A stretch of 64,000 nucleotides of DNA from Morganella psychrotolerans. GTDB taxonomy: Bacteria; Pseudomonadota; Gammaproteobacteria; Enterobacterales; Enterobacteriaceae. Shown here in pieces: positions 24,785-33,726 of this stretch (position 1 is the stretch's first letter; each line of letters opens with the position of its first letter). The translations under genes were made by a program, and so were the position numbers. The notes beneath the pieces were generated by a model that saw only the letters and a program-made list of their open reading frames with translations, did not search any database and had not been told where the DNA came from. Location of the stretch: the NCBI RefSeq assembly GCF_001676055.1, contig NZ_LZEX01000001.1:62001-126000 (forward strand), given 5' to 3'.

Positions 24785-27274
24785 TCAAACAATGTGATAT
24801 CCGTCGTGTTTTTTTTGCAGAACTAATGCATAGTAGTAAGCTTGTTTAGCATCTTGCTTAATGAGATAAGCCTCATATATATTTTCTGCTGCGTGGTAAG
24901 GATGATTTTCCAATGATATTAGATACCAGCCGATGGCTTTATCTACATTTTTGGGAATGCCGCACTCTCCATTAAAATAGTAATCCCCTAAACTTTTACT
25001 TTCCTGGGCATAAGCATTAGGGCGATATATTTTCTCCATCTCTGGTGCCCCAGATAAGGTTAACCACGCTTTTAAGTATTGATCGGTTTTCGTCATATCC
25101 ATATTTTTATTGGAGCAGTTTTTATAGGGATAGTAGGCACGGAAAAGTTTATACGTTGCTTTTTTAGGCTCTATTTTAGCGGCTTTCTCAAGATAGCTGA
25201 TGGCCTTATTAAAATCACTATCTCTGTAATATAAATATAAATCATATAACGCACTGATACGGGTATCCGATTGTTGCTCAAGTAATGCGACATATTTCTC
25301 GGCGGATTTCTCTCTAATCAACTGCTTATTACTTGTTATACCATCACCATAGAGTTCTTTAAGTTGAGAATAAGCGCTATATTTATAGTCTTCATCATTA
25401 CTGTGCAAATTGCTTTCAAGGGCGGTGATAACAGCTTGATACTCTTTTGAATCAGTCACCACTTCGGGTGATGAAATAATTAACTGAGCAAATCTATCAA
25501 TAGAAAAAAGATCACCCTTCCCGGCACCTGATTGCAATAATTTTTTCTCTTCCTCTGTATCGAGATCACTATTTACGATAAGTGGTTTGATAGCCTCGAT
25601 ATTGCCAGCTTGGTAGCTAGCATTAAACCATGGCAATGCTTCAGTGATATTCGACTCTCTAACGTACCAATAACCAAGTTCGAGCGCTTTATCGGCATCA
25701 CCATTTCGAGCCGGAAGAATCGTTGAGTGATAAAATATAAGGTCATCTTTAGCCGATGCATTATCCGGGATTTTTTTGAGCCACAAAACAGCTTCGTCCC
25801 AATTCGATAGTACAAGTGTTGATTCGGTTCTTCTATCTACAATACCTGTTTTCAGTAACTCCGCATAAGCTAATAAACCATCTTCATCACCTTTTTTAGC
25901 AGCTTGATGGTAATAATCTTTTGCTTTGATGATATCAAATGGAACGCCATTACCATAAAAATAAGCGTTACCTATTTCATATAAGGCATGTGGGTTATTA
26001 TCTTTTTGACTAAAAAGAGCATCAAATTGCTTCATTTTATCGGCGTTTTCTTGCCCGGTAGATCCTGATTTCCCATAGAGTTCTTTCGCTTTATTTCGGT
26101 TGACTGAAACGAATGAACTCCCATAGAAATAATGGTTAGCAAGTTTATAAGTAAGAGACGAGTTATTAACCTCTACGGCTTTCAGATAATAATTGAGTAA
26201 TTTTTGATGATCTTTTTGTTGCAATGAATCAGTGTCGTAATAACGAATTATCTCTGCCAGAGCAGCTTGATTACCTAACATTGCACTGCGGTCCAGGTAC
26301 TCAAGCCATTTATCGTTATCAATAAGTTGCCCGAACTTACCATTTTTATAAGCATTGGCAACGATAAGATTAGCATAATCATCACCATCAGCTGCTTTGG
26401 TTTTATGTTCATTGAATTCCGCCAGTACTTTTTTGATGGCATCAATGTGTGACTGAGCCTGAACATACTGATTTTTTTCGGTGATGATCTGCTGGTAATA
26501 ACTTAATGCTCTTTGATAATTAACCGGGTTTTTATAGCGACCCATTTCAAAAATATTCCCAAGTTGATACCAGCATTCGTTTTCTCCTAGGTTGGCACAT
26601 TTTTCAAGCCAGGAGATTAACGAATCTTCTTGCAACTTAGTAATTATGCTAAATCGTTTAGAGAAATAGGGCCATCTTCCAATGTATTCATAACCCTGAA
26701 TATTTTTGGCAATATATAAATTAGCATCTGAACTACCCAAGTCTGCCGCTTTAAATATTAAGTCATAATAAGATTTTAGTTGTTCATCAGAAACTTCATC
26801 AATATTGTTGATTTTTTTCAGCTGCTCTATCGCATATTGAAAGGTGATATCGGGGTCTTTACCAATTAATGGAAGTACATACTCTTCGGCTTTTGGATAC
26901 GATTTATTGACTGCTAATGTCAGTAATAATTTCTTAGCCACAGAATTATTCAGACCATACTCCATCAATATTTCGTAGGCGGCATTAAGCTCTTTATCCG
27001 ATAACGTATCTTTGTACTGTTTATCGTTGAAGACTTCATCAATGAGGGATATAGCTTGGGATTGTTGATTTTCCTTATATTTAATTAAAGCGATAGCATA
27101 ATGAATTTTAGCATTTAAATTATATTTGTTATATTTATCATAAAGTTCAAAGGCTTGCTGATTGTTTTTCTTGGCATCAGTACGCAGCAGATAGTCGGCA
27201 TAATGATGTGCTTGCAAGTAATAATTTTTATTATTCATGTCGTCGAGAATGTACTCAATAACAATTTTTTTCAT
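24785..27274 (-). CDS. Sel1-repeat protein, C-terminal part of a frameshifted giant gene
   Basis: This part consists of Sel1-like (TPR-related) repeats, for example AQSHIDAIKKV, NPHALYEIGNAYFYGNGVPF followed by DIIKAKDYYHQAAKKGDEDG, and ESKSLGDYYFNGECGIPKNV. Sel1 repeats form alpha-solenoids that bind other proteins. The long open frame reaches 27364, but its first 30 codons are out of phase. Removing one A from the run at about 27265-27271 joins it to the upstream fragment. The frame stops at 24785 after a run of eight A; with one fewer it continues as TTDITLFEQLSPEEKESIKA to a stop at 24721. It should therefore be read with 27364-28830 as one protein of about 1350 residues. Confidence 0.75.
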   Translation of the reverse strand: MKKIVIEYILDDMNNKNYYLQAHHYADYLLRTDAKKNNQQAFELYDKYNKYNLNAKIHYAIALIKYKENQQSQAISLIDEVFNDKQYKDTLSDKELNAAYEILMEYGLNNSVAKKLLLTLAVNKSYPKAEEYVLPLIGKDPDITFQYAIEQLKKINNIDEVSDEQLKSYYDLIFKAADLGSSDANLYIAKNIQGYEYIGRWPYFSKRFSIITKLQEDSLISWLEKCANLGENECWYQLGNIFEMGRYKNPVNYQRALSYYQQIITEKNQYVQAQSHIDAIKKVLAEFNEHKTKAADGDDYANLIVANAYKNGKFGQLIDNDKWLEYLDRSAMLGNQAALAEIIRYYDTDSLQQKDHQKLLNYYLKAVEVNNSSLTYKLANHYFYGSSFVSVNRNKAKELYGKSGSTGQENADKMKQFDALFSQKDNNPHALYEIGNAYFYGNGVPFDIIKAKDYYHQAAKKGDEDGLLAYAELLKTGIVDRRTESTLVLSNWDEAVLWLKKIPDNASAKDDLIFYHSTILPARNGDADKALELGYWYVRESNITEALPWFNASYQAGNIEAIKPLIVNSDLDTEEEKKLLQSGAGKGDLFSIDRFAQLIISSPEVVTDSKEYQAVITALESNLHSNDEDYKYSAYSQLKELYGDGITSNKQLIREKSAEKYVALLEQQSDTRISALYDLYLYYRDSDFNKAISYLEKAAKIEPKKATYKLFRAYYPYKNCSNKNMDMTKTDQYLKAWLTLSGAPEMEKIYRPNAYAQESKSLGDYYFNGECGIPKNVDKAIGWYLISLENHPYHAAENIYEAYLIKQDAKQAYYYALVLQKKHDGYHIV

Positions 27275-27363
27275 CGAGATAAGGCGTAAGGTCATATGTA
27301 TAAAATAATTCTGTAAGATAACGGTTTGCGCGGGTATCTTCAGGGAATTTAATGATATTTTCA

Positions 27364-28830
27364 TTATACAACTGAACTGCTTTTTTTTATATTTTGCGCA
27401 GTACCAATACCATAGGCATATTTTTCAGCTAAATTGAGACGAAGATAACTTTCAGGTGAGATATCAAAAGCTTTTTGCGTTAACTCAAAGGCTTTGCCTG
27501 GATCATAAATTTCACTGTGTTCAGTGTAATAAGCATAGCTGGCATAGGTCAGTGCCATTGGGTCATTGGGATAATCAGCCAATAGCTTATTGGCATAATA
27601 CGTTACTTGTTGATTAAGCTGAGTGTTTGGGTAATCACTGTCTTCAAGTAGGTTCTTGATAAGAGATGACATCGCCCCTTTGTTACCTAACTCTGCTGCT
27701 TGGCGAAGATATTTTTCGGCAAGTTCAGAGGAAAATTTAAAATTGTTATCCTCTATATAGACGGAATAAACACGGTACAAATAAAATGCTGCTGGAGCAT
27801 ATCCACTATCCGCGATAGTAATGACATCATCTGGATTTTTGTGTGTTATGGTATAACGAAGATAGAGCGCTTTGGGATCTTTTTTATCAATTAATGGTTT
27901 AAGATAATCAACAGCTTTAGATTTATTTTCAATGACACCATCACCTAGATTATAGAGTTCAACAAGTTGATAAATCGCGACACTATCACCTTTTTTTGCT
28001 AATGACTCGAGTTCGGATAATTTATTAGCTCGTTCAGTTGGATTCAACACACTGAACATTGATATTGGCAGAAGCGGAGGATTAAATATATCTTCATTAC
28101 CACACTTGAGCAGCTCATTGAATATATCGGAGTATTGCCTGGCGAGTTGAGGATTTTTCTCAACGCCATTTTTACCTTCTTCATAAATAGCAGACAATGG
28201 ATACGCTGCCAGTAAGAAGCCATCATTAATTAATGAAGTCAGGATTTTAACAGCTTCTTGGCTATTCTGGTCCTCCCGCTCCAGTATTCCCGAATAGACA
28301 TATAATCCAAATGGTTCATTCTGTTTTGCCGCTAATGTAATGTATTGACGTGCTTTCTTTAAATCTTCAGGAAGAATTTTTTTATCATCAAGATAGTAGC
28401 GAATACCAATAAAAACCTGAGCCCGACTGTTACCAAGGTCAGCGGCTTTTTCAAGTGAACGATATCCGAATGGGTCATCCGGAGTATCTGCAAGTAATTG
28501 CAGATAACGAAAAACCCCCAAATTATACAGAGCATTTGGGTTCCCCGCATCGGCAGATTTGATTAACCACTCTTTCGCTTGCAGACGATCCTGCGGCTGA
28601 CCTCTTCCATCCCAGTACGCCATGGCGAGATTAAAGGCATCTTGACTATTCTTAGGACCAGACTTGGAAGTGTGGGCGAATTTCTGCACATCATCATTAT
28701 GGAAGTTATATTCAGTGTTTTTTTCAGAAGGATGCTTGAAATGAAAAATACCTAGAACAATTAATACAGAAATAAATAATAAGCAGATAATCAACCATAC
28801 TCGATGCGGAATACTAATTTTTGCAGACAC
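27364..28830 (-). CDS. Membrane-anchored Sel1-repeat protein, N-terminal part of a frameshifted giant gene
   Basis: The fragment begins with a short cytoplasmic stretch and one membrane segment (VWLIICLLFISVLIVLGIF), followed by Sel1 repeats such as NALYNLGVFRYLQLLADTPD and NSRAQVFIGIRYYLDDKKIL. It ends at 27364 in NIKKSSSVV after eight A at about 27391-27398. With seven A the frame continues AVQLYNENIIKFPEDTRANR and runs into the downstream Sel1 frame. Both fragments are AT-rich. The predicted topology puts the solenoid in the periplasm. Function unknown; the location downstream of a colicin and two further accessory proteins is suggestive only. Confidence 0.75.
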   Translation of the reverse strand: MSAKISIPHRVWLIICLLFISVLIVLGIFHFKHPSEKNTEYNFHNDDVQKFAHTSKSGPKNSQDAFNLAMAYWDGRGQPQDRLQAKEWLIKSADAGNPNALYNLGVFRYLQLLADTPDDPFGYRSLEKAADLGNSRAQVFIGIRYYLDDKKILPEDLKKARQYITLAAKQNEPFGLYVYSGILEREDQNSQEAVKILTSLINDGFLLAAYPLSAIYEEGKNGVEKNPQLARQYSDIFNELLKCGNEDIFNPPLLPISMFSVLNPTERANKLSELESLAKKGDSVAIYQLVELYNLGDGVIENKSKAVDYLKPLIDKKDPKALYLRYTITHKNPDDVITIADSGYAPAAFYLYRVYSVYIEDNNFKFSSELAEKYLRQAAELGNKGAMSSLIKNLLEDSDYPNTQLNQQVTYYANKLLADYPNDPMALTYASYAYYTEHSEIYDPGKAFELTQKAFDISPESYLRLNLAEKYAYGIGTAQNIKKSSSVV

Positions 28831-29018
28831 TTTATCGCCCTCGCCTTATCTGGAGAAATTTAAGTTAAGTCTATTCCATTGATAGAATGACTTCATCCTT
28901 TTATTCATAAAATAGCGGCAATGGATATAAAATAAGGTAAAAGAAAGCTCTAAAAAGTGGCAGCATTAGTCAGTTCCGAAAAATGGTCAGTTAAACGCTC
29001 CTACGCGTATACGACAAC

Positions 29019-29050
29019 AGCCCCATCAATTCTCTGATGGGGCTTTTTTA
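29019..29050 (+). terminator. Orphan plus-strand intrinsic terminator
   Basis: AGCCCCATCA / TGATGGGGCT followed by TTTTTT reads on the plus strand, yet no plus-strand gene ends here; both flanking genes are on the minus strand. It may be a relic of a lost gene. Confidence 0.7.
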
Positions 29051-29104
29051 TTCTTTCTGCCTGGCTCGATGATATACAGCCCCAGGCTAAACACGCTGTT
29101 GAAT

Positions 29105-30631
29105 CTACCTTTTTTTCTTTTGATCTTTAAAGGTGATTAATTCTTTCTCTAATAAATCAACTGGTTTGCCATTAACTAACGCAGAAGCAGATTCTATGTT
29201 AAATTGTGACATAGAATAGTCGCAGCCTTTTTTATCATAAATTGGCACCAGTCTGGAGCCTTCATATTCTATTTTTTTGCCGTCACTGTCATGCTCGTAG
29301 AGGCTATTAAACCCGAAAGGTTTAAACGCTACTACTTGGATTTGTTCAAATAGCCCCTCACTATCTCTATCTTTAGTGGTGATTTTCAGCCCAACACGTA
29401 AGTTTTCAACAGGGATCCTATTATTGCTCTCAACTCCAAAATATAACTCACATTCCACTCCTGAATCACTGTTACCCGAAAAGGTTGATATCCGCTTTAT
29501 GGTTAATTTTGGTAAATCACTGCTAAATTCATTACGTCGTTTTTTATCTGATTCGCATAACTGGATATATTTTGTACGCGTGAGCGTCTCACTAAAACCG
29601 CTGGTACTATTTTCATATAAATTAGCGGATTTTTGGCAATCAACTTTTACACCGTTACCATTGTAATACATTAAGCTTAAATATTTTTCAGCTTCTCGCC
29701 GGCTATAATCGCTTGATTGATTGAATAGTTGCAATGCTTTGGGGTAATTAACCTCAATGATTTCACCTTCATAATAGATCGTAGCTAACTTTAATATGGC
29801 ATTATTATCACCAGACTCCGCTGCTTTGCTATACCACTCCATGGCTTTCGCAGGATCTTGATGTATTCCCCAATCACCTTTTTCATATAACTGACCTAAA
29901 ATATTTTGCGATGCAGGTTCACCTTTATCAGCAGCTTTTCTGAACCATTTCAGTGCCTCCAAGTCTTTTTCTTCAGGTGCTAAAGAGGAATAACCAAAAT
30001 TATAAAAATGGCCAACCTTAAAAAGGAGTTCGCCATCCCCATCTGATGCCCATAGTTTTGCAAGGTGCAGTGTATCTTGTTTACTGAACCCTATTCGCGT
30101 CAACATATCTTGCGTGGATTGATCACCTGACGTCAAATACCTTGATATGTAATCAATCAATTGATAGCGGATTTTTTTATCCGTCTCAGCTTCCGATTTA
30201 GCATCAAAAAGCGTAATACTTAGATCATTAGCATTATTTACATCAATACCTTCTTTATTTACTTTCTCGACAAACTGCTGTGCTTTCGTTTTATTTTTCT
30301 CAACACCAATACCATATTGATAGAAATACCACGCATTACCACAGCCATAGTCTCCGCCAAGATCACAAGCCTGCTGATAATAATCTATCGCTTTTAGTAC
30401 ATCTTTAGGTGTATTAATTCCATGCTCATAAATAAAACCGAGAGTACTTAATGCATGTGGGTCTCGTTCCTTCGCAAGCAAATTAAGTTCAGCAATTGCA
30501 TTAAGAGAACCATCTTCATGATCCGTCAATAAACGTTCGATTTCCTTATTTGAATCAGCAAATGCTACACCGGATAATAAGAGAAAAACGATTGGTAATC
30601 GAAATTTTGAAATAAAGTTACGTTTGCTCAT
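29105..30631 (-). CDS. Secreted Sel1-repeat protein
   Basis: The 508-residue protein has a signal peptide (KFRLPIVFLLLSGVAFADS) and at least six Sel1 repeats, for example DPHALSTLGFIYEHGINTPK, DLEALKWFRKAADKGEPASQ and DPAKAMEWYSKAAESGDNN. The last 130 residues form a separate non-repeat domain (ECELYFGVESNNRIPVENLR, then YDKKGCDYSMSQFNIESA) with two or more cysteines. It should be periplasmic. It starts 16 bases downstream of a lipoprotein gene and they are likely one transcript. Function unknown. Confidence 0.8.
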   Translation of the reverse strand: MSKRNFISKFRLPIVFLLLSGVAFADSNKEIERLLTDHEDGSLNAIAELNLLAKERDPHALSTLGFIYEHGINTPKDVLKAIDYYQQACDLGGDYGCGNAWYFYQYGIGVEKNKTKAQQFVEKVNKEGIDVNNANDLSITLFDAKSEAETDKKIRYQLIDYISRYLTSGDQSTQDMLTRIGFSKQDTLHLAKLWASDGDGELLFKVGHFYNFGYSSLAPEEKDLEALKWFRKAADKGEPASQNILGQLYEKGDWGIHQDPAKAMEWYSKAAESGDNNAILKLATIYYEGEIIEVNYPKALQLFNQSSDYSRREAEKYLSLMYYNGNGVKVDCQKSANLYENSTSGFSETLTRTKYIQLCESDKKRRNEFSSDLPKLTIKRISTFSGNSDSGVECELYFGVESNNRIPVENLRVGLKITTKDRDSEGLFEQIQVVAFKPFGFNSLYEHDSDGKKIEYEGSRLVPIYDKKGCDYSMSQFNIESASALVNGKPVDLLEKELITFKDQKKKR

Positions 30632-30646
30632 TTTGAATCCATTTTA

Positions 30647-31270
30647 TTAATTGATGACTACCCACACATCATTTCGCAACCTTACCATTTTTGTATTTTC
30701 TTCTTTGGGGCTTAACTGCTGCTGTAACAATGGAAATGTCTCTTTAATCACCTTATTGTTAACCCAAGGTGATATATTGATGGCATTGTAGGTAAATGTG
30801 ACCTCAACTTCCTTGAAGGCATTTTCAATCGGTGGGTTTATTTTAACAATGTTTGTGACCTGATAATTACCAGCGCAAATATAGAGACTTGAATCATTTT
30901 GCAGATATTTTTTACCTTCCAATGTCGGAGCATAACGATAACCCGTTATCTCTCCTTCACTGTTTGTCATCCCCTCTTTATCTAACAAACCAACGGATTT
31001 AAATGCATCAAAAGATTTAATGTCATTTTTGAAATTCGTTTCCGTCTCTTTTTCTGAAATAAATAGCCCTGATGGCCCTTTTTTTACCTGAACGGGAAAA
31101 GGTTTTGCGCCATTATGGGGAGCAGGAGATGGCACAATACAAAAATTTTGATAGTATTTATCGATAGCCTTAGTCAGATTGTCAGGTGTGAGTTCATTAT
31201 TTTCATCCTTACAACCAACTAACACAACTATACTAATAGACAGGTATTTCAATAGGTTAATTTTTTTCAT
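30647..31270 (-). CDS. Lipoprotein of unknown function
   Basis: The start is set at 31270, giving MKKINLLKYLSISIVVLVGC with a lipobox and the lipidated Cys at residue 20. The rest (about 190 residues) contains a segment YLTP-like LTPDNLTKAIDKYYQNFCIV, a short spacer and KEVEVTFTYNAINISPWV; it is not a colicin lysis lipoprotein, which would be under 50 residues. It lies between the immunity gene and the secreted Sel1 gene, all on the minus strand. I do not recognise the family. Confidence 0.75.
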   Translation of the reverse strand: MKKINLLKYLSISIVVLVGCKDENNELTPDNLTKAIDKYYQNFCIVPSPAPHNGAKPFPVQVKKGPSGLFISEKETETNFKNDIKSFDAFKSVGLLDKEGMTNSEGEITGYRYAPTLEGKKYLQNDSSLYICAGNYQVTNIVKINPPIENAFKEVEVTFTYNAINISPWVNNKVIKETFPLLQQQLSPKEENTKMVRLRNDVWVVIN

Positions 31271-31398
31271 ATTGGTTGTTAGGCTATCTGCCACGTCATA
31301 AAAGGAACAATCAGTATAAGTAATATACTCCAGATAATGAAGTAACTTATCTAATATTTTCCCTTGCAGCTTTACTGGTAAACCATCAAGCCTTATAT

Positions 31399-31440
31399 GA
31401 GTTACCGGAATACCGCAGATATCACAGCATTCCAGTAACT
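31399..31440. repeat. Inverted repeat after the immunity gene
   Basis: GTTACCGGAAT and ATTCCAGTAAC pair with one mismatch around a central 18-base loop, 16 bases after the immunity stop codon. It may limit read-through from the colicin operon into the lipoprotein gene. Confidence 0.45.
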
Positions 31441-31455
31441 CGTCACTTTATCTAT

Positions 31456-31719
31456 TCAATCTTTTTTAAACCCCTGCTTACCCTGACTAGCCCGCCATTC
31501 TTTAATTATTTTAGTAATCGCCTCAGGTGTGCTATCAGCATCTGACTTAGCGAAGTAAATTAAATCAGTACCATCAGGATGCTCTGTGATTTTTTCAAAG
31601 TGACTGAGTAAGATATCTAATTGTTCATCTGTCTCCGCTATATTTTCCTTATAAATCTCCTTCATCAGACCCAAAAATTCACTTTCAGTATAATCAGTTA
31701 TGCTATTTTTTAATTTCAT
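31456..31719 (-). CDS. Colicin E9-type DNase immunity protein
   Basis: This 87-residue acidic protein is a homologue of Im2/Im7/Im8/Im9 (MKLKNSITDYTESEFLGLMK, HFEKITEHPDGTDLIYFAK, WRASQGKQGFKKD). Family members form a four-helix bundle that binds the exosite of the colicin DNase and blocks it. The conserved helix III normally reads DLIYY; here the second Tyr is Phe. Helix II, which sets specificity, differs from E9 in many positions, so cross-protection is not implied. The gene begins four bases after the colicin stop, the usual coupling. Confidence 0.92.
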   Translation of the reverse strand: MKLKNSITDYTESEFLGLMKEIYKENIAETDEQLDILLSHFEKITEHPDGTDLIYFAKSDADSTPEAITKIIKEWRASQGKQGFKKD

Positions 31720-31722
31720 TAC

Positions 31723-33468
31723 TCAGTTACCTCTGTGAATATCAATATGACGTTTCGGTGTAGTAACACGGAGATTACCCATATCATAAACTTCCCCGCC
31801 CCGGCTAATAAGTTTATCGTGATGGATTTCAAATGAATTTCGTTTCCCTACAACCCCATCTTTCGGCGTTTTAGGCGCCTTGCCAATCTGCATACGATCC
31901 CGGTTTCCCTTGATAAACTGCTTTGATAACTCAGGGTCTTTAGAAACCTCTATCCAAAATTGCTTCCGAAAATCATCAAAGCTGCTAAATTTCTTACCCC
32001 GTAATTTATCAGCAATACGATCAGGGATCTGTGCTCCGGCTTCTTTTCCTGCATCCTCCAGCCATTTATCACCAACCGTTTTGCCTTTGCCTGTGGCGAT
32101 TCCCAGTTGATTGCGTTTTTTCTCTTTATTTAGTTTATCTTCAGCGGATTTTTTCTTTTCTTCTGCTTTTTTACGACTTTCCAGTGCAACGGAAAGCGCT
32201 TTTTCTGCTTGTTCATGCTGATTAATTGCTCTATTAATGTTTGTTAGTGCATTTAAAATAGCTGTAACCGGGTGGTCACTAAGAGTAAGAAGCCCTCCTG
32301 ACAGATAACGACTAACTTTAATATGCAGTTCTGCAACTTTTGCCTGACTTTCAGGAATATTAACCTTTAATGTTTCAAATTTTATTTGAGCATTCAGAAC
32401 TCGGTCACTAGCAGATTTCAGTTCATTATTCGCTGCGTCAAACTGCTCCTGAGCCGCCTCTACCGGATGCCGCGCCACCCAGTCTTTTTTCGCCTGCTCA
32501 ATTATTTTTTTCTCTTCTTCCGGTTTTGGTTTTTCCGTAACAGAAATATAAATCGGTGCATGATCGCCACCAAAATCAATCATGGCATGATATGAATGGT
32601 CGGTTTCTATAGAAGGGATATACTGATGCATGGCAGGAGCTGTATTTGGCTTTGCCGATTTTGATCTTCGTCGCTTGTTTTTATAGATCTCAATACGCAT
32701 CGGCGTCATGCCGGGAACAACAGCCGCAGTATAGACATTCGGTTTATTTGTCTTTTGGGCTTTTACAACTGAAACAGGTGTCGGTGTAACGGGGGTTATC
32801 GCCACCCGTCGTGAGTTAGTCAGGTCATCAATCACCGCCTGAGCAATGACTCCAGCCGGAACTGCATCATATTTGTGAATTTCGTTCACAGGTACAGATG
32901 TGACAAGGTTAGCCGGCAGTGTTGTAATGCCATAGATTTTTTGCTTATTAAAATCCACATCCTTGATATTAAAATGCATTTTTGGTTCTGTTGCTATGGT
33001 TGCCGGATATAGCAAACCAAAAACACCCATTACGCGAACACCCCAAGGACCATATTTACTCAGAATACCTGAGAAATATTCACCCAACTCAACAACCGCT
33101 GCATAAACAGATTCAGTAAACGCAGTTTCTGCTAAAGTAGCGCCGAAAACACCTTGTTTATTAGTGACTGATAATGCCGTTACACCTATAACACCTAAAT
33201 CGATTGACGTTACTGATTCAGGATTTGAATCTATATTTACACGTCCATTGGCTGATTCGCTATTACCACTGCGGGAGCCTCCGAATTTGTCCGGATCGAA
33301 GTGATGGATATCTCCGTAGGGCGTATTACTTGTCCCCCATCCACTACCACTGCCGGAACCGCCACTTGATGAACCACCGTTACCACCAATCCCTGTCGGT
33401 CCGCCGTTGATATTGCCCCCGGTATCATGGGCACCACTGTTGTAACCATTTCCATCACCACCACTCAT
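31723..33468 (-). CDS. Colicin E9-like DNase bacteriocin
   Basis: The 581-residue toxin has the same length and layout as E-type DNase colicins. The N-terminus is a Gly-rich disordered translocation region ([18 protein letters not shown]) with a TolB-box-like [14 protein letters not shown] near residue 45. The middle has a long coiled coil (residues about 330-450; [20 protein letters not shown]) for receptor binding. The C-terminal HNH nuclease ends [18 protein letters not shown] with the further RHIDIH metal site. It would kill related bacteria by cutting chromosomal DNA. A LexA-like box lies upstream. No lysis gene is present after the immunity gene. Confidence 0.93.
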   Translation of the reverse strand: MSGGDGNGYNSGAHDTGGNINGGPTGIGGNGGSSSGGSGSGSGWGTSNTPYGDIHHFDPDKFGGSRSGNSESANGRVNIDSNPESVTSIDLGVIGVTALSVTNKQGVFGATLAETAFTESVYAAVVELGEYFSGILSKYGPWGVRVMGVFGLLYPATIATEPKMHFNIKDVDFNKQKIYGITTLPANLVTSVPVNEIHKYDAVPAGVIAQAVIDDLTNSRRVAITPVTPTPVSVVKAQKTNKPNVYTAAVVPGMTPMRIEIYKNKRRRSKSAKPNTAPAMHQYIPSIETDHSYHAMIDFGGDHAPIYISVTEKPKPEEEKKIIEQAKKDWVARHPVEAAQEQFDAANNELKSASDRVLNAQIKFETLKVNIPESQAKVAELHIKVSRYLSGGLLTLSDHPVTAILNALTNINRAINQHEQAEKALSVALESRKKAEEKKKSAEDKLNKEKKRNQLGIATGKGKTVGDKWLEDAGKEAGAQIPDRIADKLRGKKFSSFDDFRKQFWIEVSKDPELSKQFIKGNRDRMQIGKAPKTPKDGVVGKRNSFEIHHDKLISRGGEVYDMGNLRVTTPKRHIDIHRGN

Positions 33469-33499
33469 GATTGTGTCCTTTTATAAAATTAGCAATATG

Positions 33500-33515
33500 C
33501 TGGTTTTATACACAG
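33500..33515. promoter_or_regulatory. Probable LexA (SOS) box of the colicin gene
   Basis: CTGGTTTTATACACAG fits the LexA consensus CTGT-N8-ACAG with one mismatch and lies 32 bases upstream of the colicin start codon. Colicin genes are typically SOS-induced, which fits. Confidence 0.6.
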
Positions 33516-33643
33516 CGATAACTAACCCTACTCCTGAATCATGAGTTTAATCAGTATAAAAAACGTCAGAATACAATGAATTAAACAACGTTTATTTTTT
33601 ATTTATCACACCACAAATTTTACATTTCACGTTATTTCAGTAC

Positions 33644-33669
33644 AAAAAAACGGGCACTTCTGTGCCCGC
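33644..33669 (-). terminator. hrpA terminator
   Basis: On the minus strand the stem CGGGCAC / GTGCCCG is followed by TTTTTTT, about 60 bases after the hrpA stop. It separates hrpA from the bacteriocin block. Confidence 0.9.
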
Positions 33670-33726
33670 TAATGGGTAAAAAACCAATTACTGTATAAAA
33701 ACACAGTACCCCGTAAAAACGGCACT

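Noticed and set aside
29105-29120. Frame break at the A-run near the end of the secreted Sel1 gene
   Set aside because: The alternative frame gives an unconvincing tail rich in odd residues; the present ending KDQKKKR is plausible.
31295-31455. Possible colicin lysis gene after the immunity gene
   Set aside because: No short lipoprotein frame is present in this gap on the minus strand; only an inverted repeat is seen.
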